In this document: positions 27,011 through 33,854 of the stretch, piece by piece
How positions within the stretch are numbered: position 1 is the stretch's first letter
Layout: every line of letters starts with the position of its first letter
Source: an uncultured Kordiimonas sp.
GTDB lineage: Bacteria > Pseudomonadota > Alphaproteobacteria > Sphingomonadales > Kordiimonadaceae
Direction: 5' to 3'
DNA length: 64,000 nt
Assembly (NCBI GenBank): GCA_947503625.1
Contig: CANNEK010000002.1
Coordinates: forward strand, 310,001 to 374,000
Made by a program: the position numbers and the translations under genes
Notes under the pieces: generated by a model
Told to the model about the DNA's origin: nothing
Seen by the model: only the letters and a program-made list of their open reading frames with translations
Databases searched by the model: none

Positions 27011-27542
27011 TGATCGGCTCCAGAGGGAATTTTACTTTGTCTCCCGACTGGAATTTTTCACCCAGCTGTATGGAGTCGCCAAAGTCCCTGAGGCAGGCTG
27101 AGGCAAGCCCTTCAGCGACAGCGGCAAGCGGACGGTGGGACTGATACACCAGAAAAGCCGGCGCGCCATTTTGCCATTCAACGTAAATTTCCGGGGGCCT
27201 CGCGTCTGGATATAGCTTTTTCACTTCCTCATGGATGTGTGTACCCACCTTTTCGAGAAAGACGATGCCGCTTTCAACGCCAGTGAAATAGGCAGGAAAG
27301 AGGTCCTTAAAACGGAACAGCAACAGCTCGCCGAATTGCCGGGCAAGGTCTTCAGGCGAGGCATCAAGCTTCGCCGCGACAAGTGTGTGGATTTTTGCAA
27401 AGTCGGAAAAGGAGTAATTACCCACGCTGGTGTAGGCACCGGTAATATCGCCTTCCAGATCACTCAGGACCTCGTCAAGAAGTGCTTCTCCTGCCTTTTC
27501 TACAGCAAAATCAAAATATTCCGTGAATAAAATCCCGCGCAT
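27003..27542 (-). CDS. H-NOX heme nitric-oxide-binding sensor
   Basis: The product has 179 residues. ATG 27542 is chosen because GGAG precedes it and the protein then begins MRGILFTEYFDFAVEKAG, as H-NOX proteins do; the track start adds 12 residues. The proximal heme histidine lies in THIHEEVKKLYPDARPP (His104 by homology) and the heme-propionate YxSxR motif is YQSHR (133-137). H-NOX proteins bind NO and inhibit or tune a partner kinase or cyclase encoded beside them, often controlling biofilm. Here the partner is the overlapping hybrid kinase gene. Expression is likely sigma-54 dependent. Confidence 0.9.
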   Translation of the reverse strand: MRGILFTEYFDFAVEKAGEALLDEVLSDLEGDITGAYTSVGNYSFSDFAKIHTLVAAKLDASPEDLARQFGELLLFRFKDLFPAYFTGVESGIVFLEKVGTHIHEEVKKLYPDARPPEIYVEWQNGAPAFLVYQSHRPLAAVAEGLASACLRDFGDSIQLGEKFQSGDKVKFPLEPISE

Positions 27543-27580
27543 ATCACCATCTCCGCTGTTATCAATTTGCAAATGCATTC

Positions 27581-27596
27581 TGCAAAGCCGGTGCCA
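27581..27596 (-). promoter_or_regulatory. Sigma-54 promoter of the H-NOX/kinase/regulator operon
   Basis: On the minus strand TGGCACC-GGCT-TTGCA fits the -24/-12 consensus. It leaves an untranslated leader of about 28 bases before ATG 27542. A further TGCAA half-palindrome (27573-27585) overlaps the -12 element. Confidence 0.7.
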
Positions 27597-27670
27597 TGAG
27601 AGCTTTGCACTATTGTAGGCTTTTTTGCATCGATATGGCCGATTCTGGTGAACATCATTGCATTATGCAT

Positions 27671-27703
27671 TCGCATTTTGCAAAAACCCTTTGCAGAATG
27701 CAA
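27671..27703. promoter_or_regulatory. Paired 13-bp activator sites in the H-NOX divergent region
   Basis: TCGCA-TTT-TGCAA (27671-27683) and the perfect palindrome TTGCA-GAA-TGCAA (27691-27703) are 20 bases apart, two helical turns. They lie 75-140 bases from the divergent sigma-54 promoters on either side. The arrangement mirrors the 17.3 kb region. Confidence 0.6.
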
Positions 27704-27809
27704 TGATACGGGACGGTTTCAGCGCTTGAGCATGTTCAGTTTCTCCGTACCGCAGGCAAACCACTTCGAAGTGTGCCGCACCGAATGAACCCCCTGACAG
27801 GAAATTAGC

Positions 27810-27825
27810 TGGCATACCCTTTGCG
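27810..27825 (+). promoter_or_regulatory. Sigma-54 promoter of the unrecognised gene at 27.86 kb
   Basis: TGGCATA-CCCT-TTGCG has the -24/-12 bases and spacing, and its N4 (CCCT) is the same as in the 17434 promoter. Confidence 0.7.
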
Positions 27826-27860
27826 TTACCAAAGATGCCAGGACAATGATTGGGGTCAAA

Positions 27861-28922
27861 ATGAACGGCATCGTTTCAAACAACTATGTTTCAAATTACA
27901 CACCGCACGGCCAGCTGGCCGGGAGCGGCCAGCAATCCAGCGCAAACAGTGGTGCTGAAAAGCCGACATATGAACCGGCCATCAATGTCACCTTGTCTCA
28001 GGCTGCCCAGGCGGCGTTGGCGGGTGAGCAGCATGGCGGATCGGCAGAGGCCACCCTCAACAAACTGAAGGATCTGCTGGAACGTCTGGGGCGAAGCTCG
28101 CCGCTGGACGGTGACACACTGGCGGTAGATTTATCCGGCTTCAGCCGCGGGGAAATTTTTGCCATCTCCAGCAACAGCGGCAATATGTTCTCAGAGGAAG
28201 AACAGAAGGCTGCACAAATTGACCTTGATGAAAGACGGGATGCCGCCCTGAAGGGTGGATATGCCGTGATGAGCGTAACCGGCAGCTATACCGATCTATA
28301 CGAAAGTGCGCTTGAATATCTTGAAAGTGCCGGCAGCGAAGAGAAGAAAACAACCAGCTGGCAGGCGCAGTACAATGCCCTTAAGCAGGCAGAAAAGTAT
28401 CTGGATGAAAACCCCGGCATCGCCCCGCGTGGCATAGCCAACGACCCTGTTGCTGACTATCTTGAACGCACAACAGACGGCAAAACATCCACAAATGACA
28501 ATATTAACGGGGTCACAGATGAGGCCCGCAAAGTTCTGGACAGCATCAATGATGCACAGGGGCGCATGGACAGGCTGTCCGGTTTTGGTAGCAGGGCCCT
28601 GTCTGCCATTGCCCTCAATACATCCGACCAGTTCAGCAACAGCGAGGCCATGGCCGCAAAGCACGAGATGAAATCGCGCGTCAGGGCCAACGTACAGGGT
28701 GCCTTTCAACTGGCAGGCATGAGCGGAGACCCGACAGCGTTTTCAAAGCGATTGATCGCGCAGTATTCGTCCATGAGCGCCGCAGAAAGGGAAGCCGGAG
28801 GCCTTGACGGGAACTATTATGATGCGATCGTAAAAAATTACGAGACATCGCTTCGGATATCCCAGGCCTTTAATACAGGCCCATCCAGCGGCGGCACGGC
28901 GAGCTTGCTTAACTTTCTGTAG
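27861..28922 (+). CDS. Unrecognised protein in the H-NOX/sigma-54 regulon
   Basis: I do not recognise this 353-residue protein. The ATG at 27861 has GGGG at a fair distance; the track ATG at 27846 (five codons longer) has AGGA too close. There is no signal peptide or membrane helix. The first 35 residues are Asn/Ser/Gln-rich (NNYVSNYTPHGQLAGSGQQS). A helical body follows, with LNKLKDLLERLGR and several acidic stretches, and the C-terminus is Ser/Gly-rich (NTGPSSGGTASLLNFL). The look resembles secreted or cell-surface structural proteins that leave without a Sec signal, but that is speculation. Its divergent sigma-54 promoter and shared activator sites link it to the H-NOX operon. Confidence 0.7.
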   Translation: MNGIVSNNYVSNYTPHGQLAGSGQQSSANSGAEKPTYEPAINVTLSQAAQAALAGEQHGGSAEATLNKLKDLLERLGRSSPLDGDTLAVDLSGFSRGEIFAISSNSGNMFSEEEQKAAQIDLDERRDAALKGGYAVMSVTGSYTDLYESALEYLESAGSEEKKTTSWQAQYNALKQAEKYLDENPGIAPRGIANDPVADYLERTTDGKTSTNDNINGVTDEARKVLDSINDAQGRMDRLSGFGSRALSAIALNTSDQFSNSEAMAAKHEMKSRVRANVQGAFQLAGMSGDPTAFSKRLIAQYSSMSAAEREAGGLDGNYYDAIVKNYETSLRISQAFNTGPSSGGTASLLNFL

Positions 28923-29028
28923 AAGCTCGCTTTTGGAGACCGGGCGAGAGGCCGGGCAAAGCCCTCGCGTTGCCGAACGAGAACCGTAATGGTAACTTCC
29001 GCCCGCGACTGGCTTTCAGGAGAATGAA

Positions 29029-29439
29029 ATGACCTCACTTGGCATACAGCGGCTTCTCGGGGCCGTGTTTATCGGGCTTGGCGGATGGGCGCTCCTGTTC
29101 CCGGCCTACGTTGAACGCATTGGATTTACCAGCGATCATTTCATGGGAACGGCAGCGAGCGCGGTATTGATAGGCTGCTTTGGAGCCCAGGCATGTTTAT
29201 GCGGCATCGTCATTGCGCTTTCACGTTTTCGCCCGATTACGTTCATGGTGTTTGGATTGGCGGGTTCCATTCCCTTCTTTATCTTCAATTTCTATTTTGT
29301 TTTCGTCGTGAAGATGTTCTCGAACTGGATGTTGCTGGACTTTGTCGGAAACGCTGCAATTCTGGCGTTATGTTTGACTGGATATCGCAAGTTAAAGGCT
29401 GAGGAAGAATCTGGAGAAGAATTGGCGGCTGGCAATTGA
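29029..29439 (+). CDS. Small four-helix membrane protein, unknown function
   Basis: The 136-residue product has a good AGGAGAATGAA site before ATG 29029. Four membrane helices are evident (LLGAVFIGLGGWALLF, AVLIGCFGAQACLCGIVIAL, ITFMVFGLAGSIPFFIFNFYFVF, LLDFVGNAAILALCLTGY), followed by an acidic tail. I know no specific family; it resembles short DoxX- or DUF-type integral membrane proteins. It stands alone on its strand. Confidence 0.7.
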   Translation: MTSLGIQRLLGAVFIGLGGWALLFPAYVERIGFTSDHFMGTAASAVLIGCFGAQACLCGIVIALSRFRPITFMVFGLAGSIPFFIFNFYFVFVVKMFSNWMLLDFVGNAAILALCLTGYRKLKAEEESGEELAAGN

Positions 29440-29451
29440 CCCTGTAACTCA

Positions 29452-29685
29452 TCAATCTTTCGATGTGTCCTCAAGCAGGAAATCCGCTGTGACCCCGAGC
29501 ACGTCGGCCAGCGCTTTCAACTCATAGTCCGTGACGGTCCGTTTGCGCAGTTCAATTTTGGAAACCTTCGACTGGTTAATATCCAAACCATGATTTACGT
29601 CCAGCGCTGCAGAAACATCAACTTGACCCATACCACTCTTTAAGCGCGCTTCTCTAATTCTCGGTCCGCAAATATTGGCCTTCAT
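29452..29685 (-). CDS. XRE-family helix-turn-helix regulator
   Basis: This 77-residue single-domain protein reads IREARLKSGMGQVDVSAAL, then NQSKVSKIELRKRTVTDYELKALADVLGVTADFLLE, a complete Cro/CI-type fold with the recognition helix at SKVSKIE. An insertion of about five residues (DVNHGLDIN) before the recognition helix is unusual. It is on the same strand as, and follows, a second XRE gene. The target is unknown; a 15-bp palindrome 38 bases upstream may be its operator. Confidence 0.8.
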   Translation of the reverse strand: MKANICGPRIREARLKSGMGQVDVSAALDVNHGLDINQSKVSKIELRKRTVTDYELKALADVLGVTADFLLEDTSKD

Positions 29686-29723
29686 AGCATCTGCTTTGGT
29701 TTGCCATAGCTTTTTAAAAGGTC

Positions 29724-29738
29724 GGTGAAGGCTTCACC
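29724..29738. promoter_or_regulatory. 15-bp palindrome upstream of XRE gene
   Basis: GGTGAAG-G-CTTCACC is perfect on both arms. It lies between the two XRE genes and is a candidate autoregulatory operator. Confidence 0.35.
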
Positions 29739-29810
29739 AATCCATTGGCTCACTCGGTGTCGCAGTGCTTTCGCCAACTACTCTATTCCTTGCACGGGTA
29801 ATATCAGTTA

Positions 29811-30053
29811 TCAGCTTTTTATCTTCTGTAGCTCGCTGATGATGTCGTGTGAATCAAGGTCCAATGCTTCGGCCATGTCCATCATTTCCACAACATCGAT
29901 ACGGCGGATACCTCGTTCCATTTTTGAGATATCTGGCTGACTGATATCAATTTTCTTACCAAGGTCCCCCTGTGACATTTTCTTGGACTTTCTGCCTTTG
30001 GAAAGTATCTCCAGCATTTTTTTGTACCTGTCGGTGAATATCGATGCCGTCAT
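29811..30053 (-). CDS. XRE-family helix-turn-helix regulator
   Basis: The 80-residue protein has an N-terminal helical extension (FTDRYKKMLEILSKGRKSK) and a Cro/CI domain: KMSQGDLGKKIDISQPDISKMERGIRRIDVVEMMDMAEAL. SQPDISKMERG is the typical turn and recognition helix. It has no ligand domain. The upstream 23-bp palindrome (30093-30115), 40 bases before its start, suggests autoregulation. Confidence 0.85.
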   Translation of the reverse strand: MTASIFTDRYKKMLEILSKGRKSKKMSQGDLGKKIDISQPDISKMERGIRRIDVVEMMDMAEALDLDSHDIISELQKIKS

Positions 30054-30092
30054 AGGAAACCCTCAAAAAAGGGCACCGTATTGCTGATGTCG

Positions 30093-30115
30093 AAATATGC
30101 GAAAATCGCATATTT
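30093..30115. promoter_or_regulatory. 23-bp perfect palindrome, likely XRE operator
   Basis: AAATATGCGA-AAA-TCGCATATTT has 10-base arms that match exactly and a 3-base centre. It sits where the promoter of the XRE gene at 30053 should be. Confidence 0.55.
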
Positions 30116-30387
30116 TTAATTGATAATAACGTTGAAAATGCTATGATGTTTTCGCTGCCAAACGGCAGCAGGCGTTTAGAACCGCCCTATCAAAGTCGGC
30201 CCACTCCCGGTATGAGTGTGGTGCAGTGTTGCCCGAACGGGCTGCATACAGACGATCTGTGTGCTACCCTTATGGACACATGATCCTTTCCCTATGTCGG
30301 GGGTGGTGCTGGAATACAATACCCGCAAGGGAAATACAGCCCACACGACTTTGACGTGGTTCTAAGCGCCCGACGCCAGGGGTTTGC

Positions 30388-30411
30388 CTTGCCCAACACC
30401 ATTTGGGCAAG
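30388..30411. promoter_or_regulatory. 24-bp inverted repeat before the LuxR-like gene
   Basis: CTTGCCCAA-CACCAT-TTGGGCAAG has perfect nine-base arms. It ends 42 bases before ATG 30454. It could be an operator or an mRNA hairpin in the leader. Confidence 0.4.
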
Positions 30412-30453
30412 CCCCGGTACCGCATGTATTCGTGGACAAACGGGGGAAGCACC

Positions 30454-31014
30454 ATGAGCGAGCAACCAGTAACACAAACCCAGGAAAGCGGACCGGGCGG
30501 TGGCGGCATGGCCGCCGGGCTGGAGGCGGTGATGTACCGCGCGCTAAGCTCTGCAAGTTCCATGAAGGCCTTTCAGGATCAGGTTGCCGCCTTTCTGGAT
30601 TCGTGGGGGTTCAACAGTTTTTCCTACCAGCTGGTGGGCGCAGACCACAAACGGCTGACACCACCCAAAAGCGTGATGACCACCCTGCCCGCCGACCTTC
30701 TGGCGGCCTACCGGGAAGCGGACTTTCACCTGTGGGATGTTGCGCTTGATTATGCCTTTCATAACAAACGCGACGTTTTCTATTCAGACCTGCAGGCCGA
30801 GCTGAAAGCTGGCCCCCATGAAACAACCGCCCGGCAGGTTAATCAGGAAATATTCCAGCTTTACCGGTCATTCGGCTATCACGACTTTTACCTGATCCCG
30901 GCGGGTCGCGGCGGCACCAGCGCTCTGTTTTCAGTGGCCGACCGTGACAGCGACCCAACCACCCTGATGGCGAAAGTGGCGCGCAGCAATTACGGCGAAA
31001 CAGACATTCAGTAA
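30454..31014 (+). CDS. LuxR-type autoinducer-binding domain protein lacking the DNA-binding domain
   Basis: The product has 186 residues. ATG 30454 (after GGGGGAAG) is preferred to the track start. Residues 30-180 look like the N-terminal ligand domain of LuxR-family receptors: FLDSWGFNSFSYQL, FHLWDVALDYAFHNKRDVFY, FRSFGYHDFYLIPAGRGG. The best internal match is the LuxR-type protein at 48474 (GFYDFYFIPCKAHNG). It stops where the GerE helix-turn-helix would begin. It could be a truncated remnant, or a stand-alone receptor that sequesters signal or forms inactive heterodimers. It lies upstream of the luxR/luxI pair. Confidence 0.7.
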   Translation: MSEQPVTQTQESGPGGGGMAAGLEAVMYRALSSASSMKAFQDQVAAFLDSWGFNSFSYQLVGADHKRLTPPKSVMTTLPADLLAAYREADFHLWDVALDYAFHNKRDVFYSDLQAELKAGPHETTARQVNQEIFQLYRSFGYHDFYLIPAGRGGTSALFSVADRDSDPTTLMAKVARSNYGETDIQ

Positions 31015-31221
31015 GCGACAGGTGTGCAGGTGGAAATGGAGCTCGGCGCAAGCGCGAATACACAGATTCCTGCGATTGAAAATCAATAATTCCGCTGCAT
31101 ACTAAAGTAATCTGTGCCATTAAGGGCGCGTATACAGGGATACGATGCAGCCATCCAAGTGCCGCACACAAAAACAAAAAACGCACAGGAACTGAAAAGT
31201 GCAAAGAAATAGAAACAGGCC

Positions 31222-31431
31222 ATGAACGTTTCAAATCCAGAAAAACACATACGTCAATCAGGTGTTTTGCAACAAATTACCACCCCGGCAGAAACCGCTG
31301 CCGTGCTTTGTGTCTGTTACCCGGACCCGCTGGAAGAAGTTGCGCGCCGCGCTGCGGCTGAAGAAGCCGACGGTGCTGACAACCAGACATTCTGGTCCTC
31401 GGTGAAAAAGCTGATAGCGACCCGAAGCTGA
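31222..31431 (+). CDS. Small hypothetical protein
   Basis: The 69-residue frame begins MNVSNPEKHIRQSGV and ends DNQTFWSSVKKLIATRS. Its middle is Ala/Glu-rich (EEVARRAAAEEADGAD). There is an ACAGGCC before the ATG but no strong ribosome site. No family is recognised, and it could be a chance frame. A triple 17-bp repeat starts directly after its stop codon. Confidence 0.35.
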   Translation: MNVSNPEKHIRQSGVLQQITTPAETAAVLCVCYPDPLEEVARRAAAEEADGADNQTFWSSVKKLIATRS

Positions 31432-31986
31432 AGAACTCTGAAAGCCGCAAAACTCTGAAAGCCGGAAAACTCTGAAAGCTGCAAAGAGCTGGCAATTCGG
31501 CCTCACACCATAATTCGACCTGCAACCCGTCAAAAGCAACCGGCATGAACGCCGGTCTTTGTGCTTCCATGCCCTGTCTTGCCCTGTCTGCCCACGCCAG
31601 TCCGAAAATCCGCCTGCCTCGCCACACCAGCGTCACAATATGTGGATAAGGTCACACTCTGATCAATACTACTATAAATGGTTTTATATTAAAATTTTGC
31701 TCGTTATGCGATATTTATTTGAGCTAACTGCCTGTTTGCATTAAGAGTGGAATATCGGTGGGGCTACGGTTTCAAACACTAAACCCGGTACCTGTCGACT
31801 GATGAATATGTACGTTGAAATGGCTGGCTTCTCTTAGACGGTATCGTTAGCTGAAGACATGATCGCAGGGGCACAAGGTCCAGACCCTGCTGGTGTCACC
31901 GTTTATGACATCTGTTTCACTAAATCACGACGTTGGTTGGTTCTGTTGAGGCAACCGACTTCGGTACGCTGATGGGAAAATCGGCT
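31432..31986. other. Intergenic region upstream of luxR
   Basis: These 555 bases contain the 17-bp tandem repeats and an AT-rich tract at 31655-31700 that could hold a promoter (TATAAATGGTTTTATATT). No supported gene is present. Confidence 0.5.
31434..31484. repeat. 17-bp tandem repeat, three copies
   Basis: The unit AACTCTGAAAGCCGCAA is repeated three times with one or two changes per copy (GCCGCAA, GCCGGAA, GCTGCAA). Copies begin at 31434, 31451 and 31468. It is too short and too few for a CRISPR, and lies just after the small ORF. Confidence 0.8.
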
Positions 31987-32703
31987 ATGTTGGACCTTGT
32001 ACACCTTCAGGACAGTATCGCCAGGATACAACGGGCGAAATCCCTGTCCGCTCTTCACACAACTTTCACTGAGGAAATCGCTGCTCTTGGTTTTGACAAA
32101 CACACCTGTCTGTCGCTTGTCGATATGAATAACCCGCCACCCTCTGCCATTCAGGTATTCCGGTTTCCAGAGCAATGGGTCGAGCGCTACAAGGCCAAGG
32201 AATACTACAAACACGATGTCGTGCTGAAAACCGTGCTCAAAAACACCGGTCCCTATGCCTGGCACACGCTCGACAGGTCGGACAAACGCAATCGCAAGAT
32301 ATTCGCCGAAGCCAAAGAATTCGGCATATCGGATGGTATGACAGTGCCCATCACCCTGCCGGGGCATTATCCGTGCAGCATTAATATGGCGGGCGATCAT
32401 GTTGATGTAGATCCGCTCAACTATCACATCATGCATTTGCTGGCGGAATATTACTTCCTGAAAATCATCGAGCTGGCCGGAGAGGGCAAAAAACTGTTTG
32501 ATCCGCCAGAGCTAACCCCCAGAGAGCGGGAATGCCTGATCTGGATGGCGAAGGGAAAAAGCGATTTCGAAATCGGGTGTATTCTGTCGATTTCCTCACG
32601 CACGGTGAATGGCTATATTGAAAACATCCGCAAAAAGTTTGATGTCAGCACCCGCACACAGGCCGTTGCCCTGGCTGTTTCAGGCGGCATCATCGTACCC
32701 TGA
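31987..32703 (+). CDS. LuxR-family quorum-sensing transcription regulator
   Basis: The product has 238 residues. Two upstream starts (TTG 31933, ATG 31972) are possible; 31987 has GGGA at a workable distance. Residues 10-160 form the autoinducer-binding domain, with W and Y/D ligand-pocket motifs (FPEQWVERYKAKEYYKHDVVLKTVL, YAWHTLD). The C-terminus is a GerE helix-turn-helix (LTPRERECLIWMAKGKSDFEIGCILSISSRTVNGYIENIRKKFDV). A LuxI gene follows 215 bases downstream, so it most likely senses the acyl-homoserine lactone made there and may control the lasso cluster. Confidence 0.9.
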   Translation: MLDLVHLQDSIARIQRAKSLSALHTTFTEEIAALGFDKHTCLSLVDMNNPPPSAIQVFRFPEQWVERYKAKEYYKHDVVLKTVLKNTGPYAWHTLDRSDKRNRKIFAEAKEFGISDGMTVPITLPGHYPCSINMAGDHVDVDPLNYHIMHLLAEYYFLKIIELAGEGKKLFDPPELTPRERECLIWMAKGKSDFEIGCILSISSRTVNGYIENIRKKFDVSTRTQAVALAVSGGIIVP

Positions 32704-32838
32704 CGCCGGTTCGTACCCTGACTTTGGCTTACCGATTCTGTCCTCATGAAAAAACAACCTGCGCAAAAACAGGTTCTGTACATCGTACCGGTGGATAAAT
32801 TCCGCTTAAAATACTGATTTAAATGATCTTTTTTGCAC

Positions 32839-32856
32839 ACCCGTATTTTTACGGGT
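32839..32856. promoter_or_regulatory. lux-box-like inverted repeat upstream of luxI
   Basis: ACCCGTA-TTTT-TACGGGT lies 62 bases before the luxI ATG. The half-site resembles the classical ACCTGTA arm, but the spacer is two bases shorter than in the 20-bp lux box. It could instead be a weak hairpin at the end of luxR. Confidence 0.45.
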
Positions 32857-32918
32857 TTCCCGTCACTCTCCTTTTTCGTCATCCTTCCTGCTGAAATATT
32901 ACTTTTGGGGGTAATGGG

Positions 32919-33533
32919 ATGATTGAAATCGTCACAAGGTTTAACCGGCAGGCGTTCGCCAGCCAGATGGAACAGATGTTCCGCCAGAGATATTCGGTGT
33001 TTGTCGAGCAATTGAACTGGGACCTTCCGGAGGCAAAGGATGGTCTTGAAGTCGACGAGTTTGATACCGACGATACCATCTATCTTTTATCGATCGACAG
33101 AAAGGGCCGACTTCAGGGCTCGAAACGCCTGAACCCGACAATGGCACCGCATCTGATGTCCGGGAAATTTCCCCATCTCGTCGAGGGTGAGGTTCCGCGC
33201 GGGCCACACATATGGGAAAGCTCGCGCTCCTGTATTCCGGCATCAGGCAGAGGCAACGGCGTGATCGGCCAGCTGTTCCTCGCGATGGTGGAAACAAGCC
33301 TGCTTTTTGGTGTCCGGCAAATCACATTTGTTGCAGGGATGGATTTCTACCAGACGATTATACGCGCCGGTTGGGGCCATGTGCCACTGGGATACCCGCA
33401 GCCCGACGCGTCCGGTGAAGATAATATTGCCGGCAGCCTCATCATCGATCCCATCGCACTCCATAACATGCGCCGGAAATACGGAATTATGCAACCTGTC
33501 GTGAACACGGCGGCAGCCAGCATCGCCGCCTGA
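32919..33533 (+). CDS. Acyl-homoserine-lactone synthase (LuxI family)
   Basis: The product has 204 residues. GGGGG lies seven bases before ATG 32919. The conserved LuxI core is present: RQRYSVFVEQLNWDLPE (Arg, Phe and Trp of the active site), EVDEFDTDDTIYLL (Asp pair), LQGSKRLNPT and IWESSRSCIPA (Glu and Arg). The enzyme makes an N-acyl-homoserine lactone from S-adenosylmethionine and an acyl-thioester. A lux-box-like repeat upstream suggests positive feedback through the adjacent LuxR. The acyl chain cannot be read from sequence. Confidence 0.92.
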   Translation: MIEIVTRFNRQAFASQMEQMFRQRYSVFVEQLNWDLPEAKDGLEVDEFDTDDTIYLLSIDRKGRLQGSKRLNPTMAPHLMSGKFPHLVEGEVPRGPHIWESSRSCIPASGRGNGVIGQLFLAMVETSLLFGVRQITFVAGMDFYQTIIRAGWGHVPLGYPQPDASGEDNIAGSLIIDPIALHNMRRKYGIMQPVVNTAAASIAA

Positions 33534-33632
33534 CAAGGCAGCGTAACCATACTGCAAAGGGACAAAAAAACGGACGGTGTCAGGCAATCGCCGCTGCAAC
33601 AACCAAAGCAGAGGCAGAAAACGGATACAGGC

Positions 33633-33854
33633 ATGTCAATCAACGGTTCGAACGGAGACATTACAACACTTGAGGGCACGGACTGGATATGCAGGCCAAC
33701 CCTTCGCTGTGATCTGCGCGGCTACCCGCCTTCCATGCCTCTGGGTACCCTGAACGATATATGGCCGGTAGGGCCGGGCACAAAGTGCCAGCGCCTGTCG
33801 GCAACAACAGGAGACCGCGCCATACTTCCGCAGGCGGAGGACAAAACCCCGTGA
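33633..33854 (+). CDS. Small hypothetical protein coupled to the FCD protein
   Basis: The 73-residue frame begins MSINGSNGDITTLEG and has no recognised domain. It is kept because its TGA overlaps the GTG of the next gene (GTGA at 33851-33854), a common sign of translational coupling. It might be a relic of the DNA-binding part missing from the next protein, but it shows no winged-helix pattern. Confidence 0.4.
   Translation: MSINGSNGDITTLEGTDWICRPTLRCDLRGYPPSMPLGTLNDIWPVGPGTKCQRLSATTGDRAILPQAEDKTP

Larger units (their letters stand above)
30054..30453. other. Intergenic region with two palindromes
   Basis: The 400 bases between the XRE gene and the LuxR-like gene hold the palindromes at 30093-30115 and 30388-30411. 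An AT-rich patch follows the first palindrome (TTTTTAATTGATAATAACG). No open frame here has a ribosome site worth reporting. Confidence 0.5.

Noticed and set aside
31434-31484. CRISPR array
   Set aside because: Contiguous 17-bp units without spacers and no cas genes.
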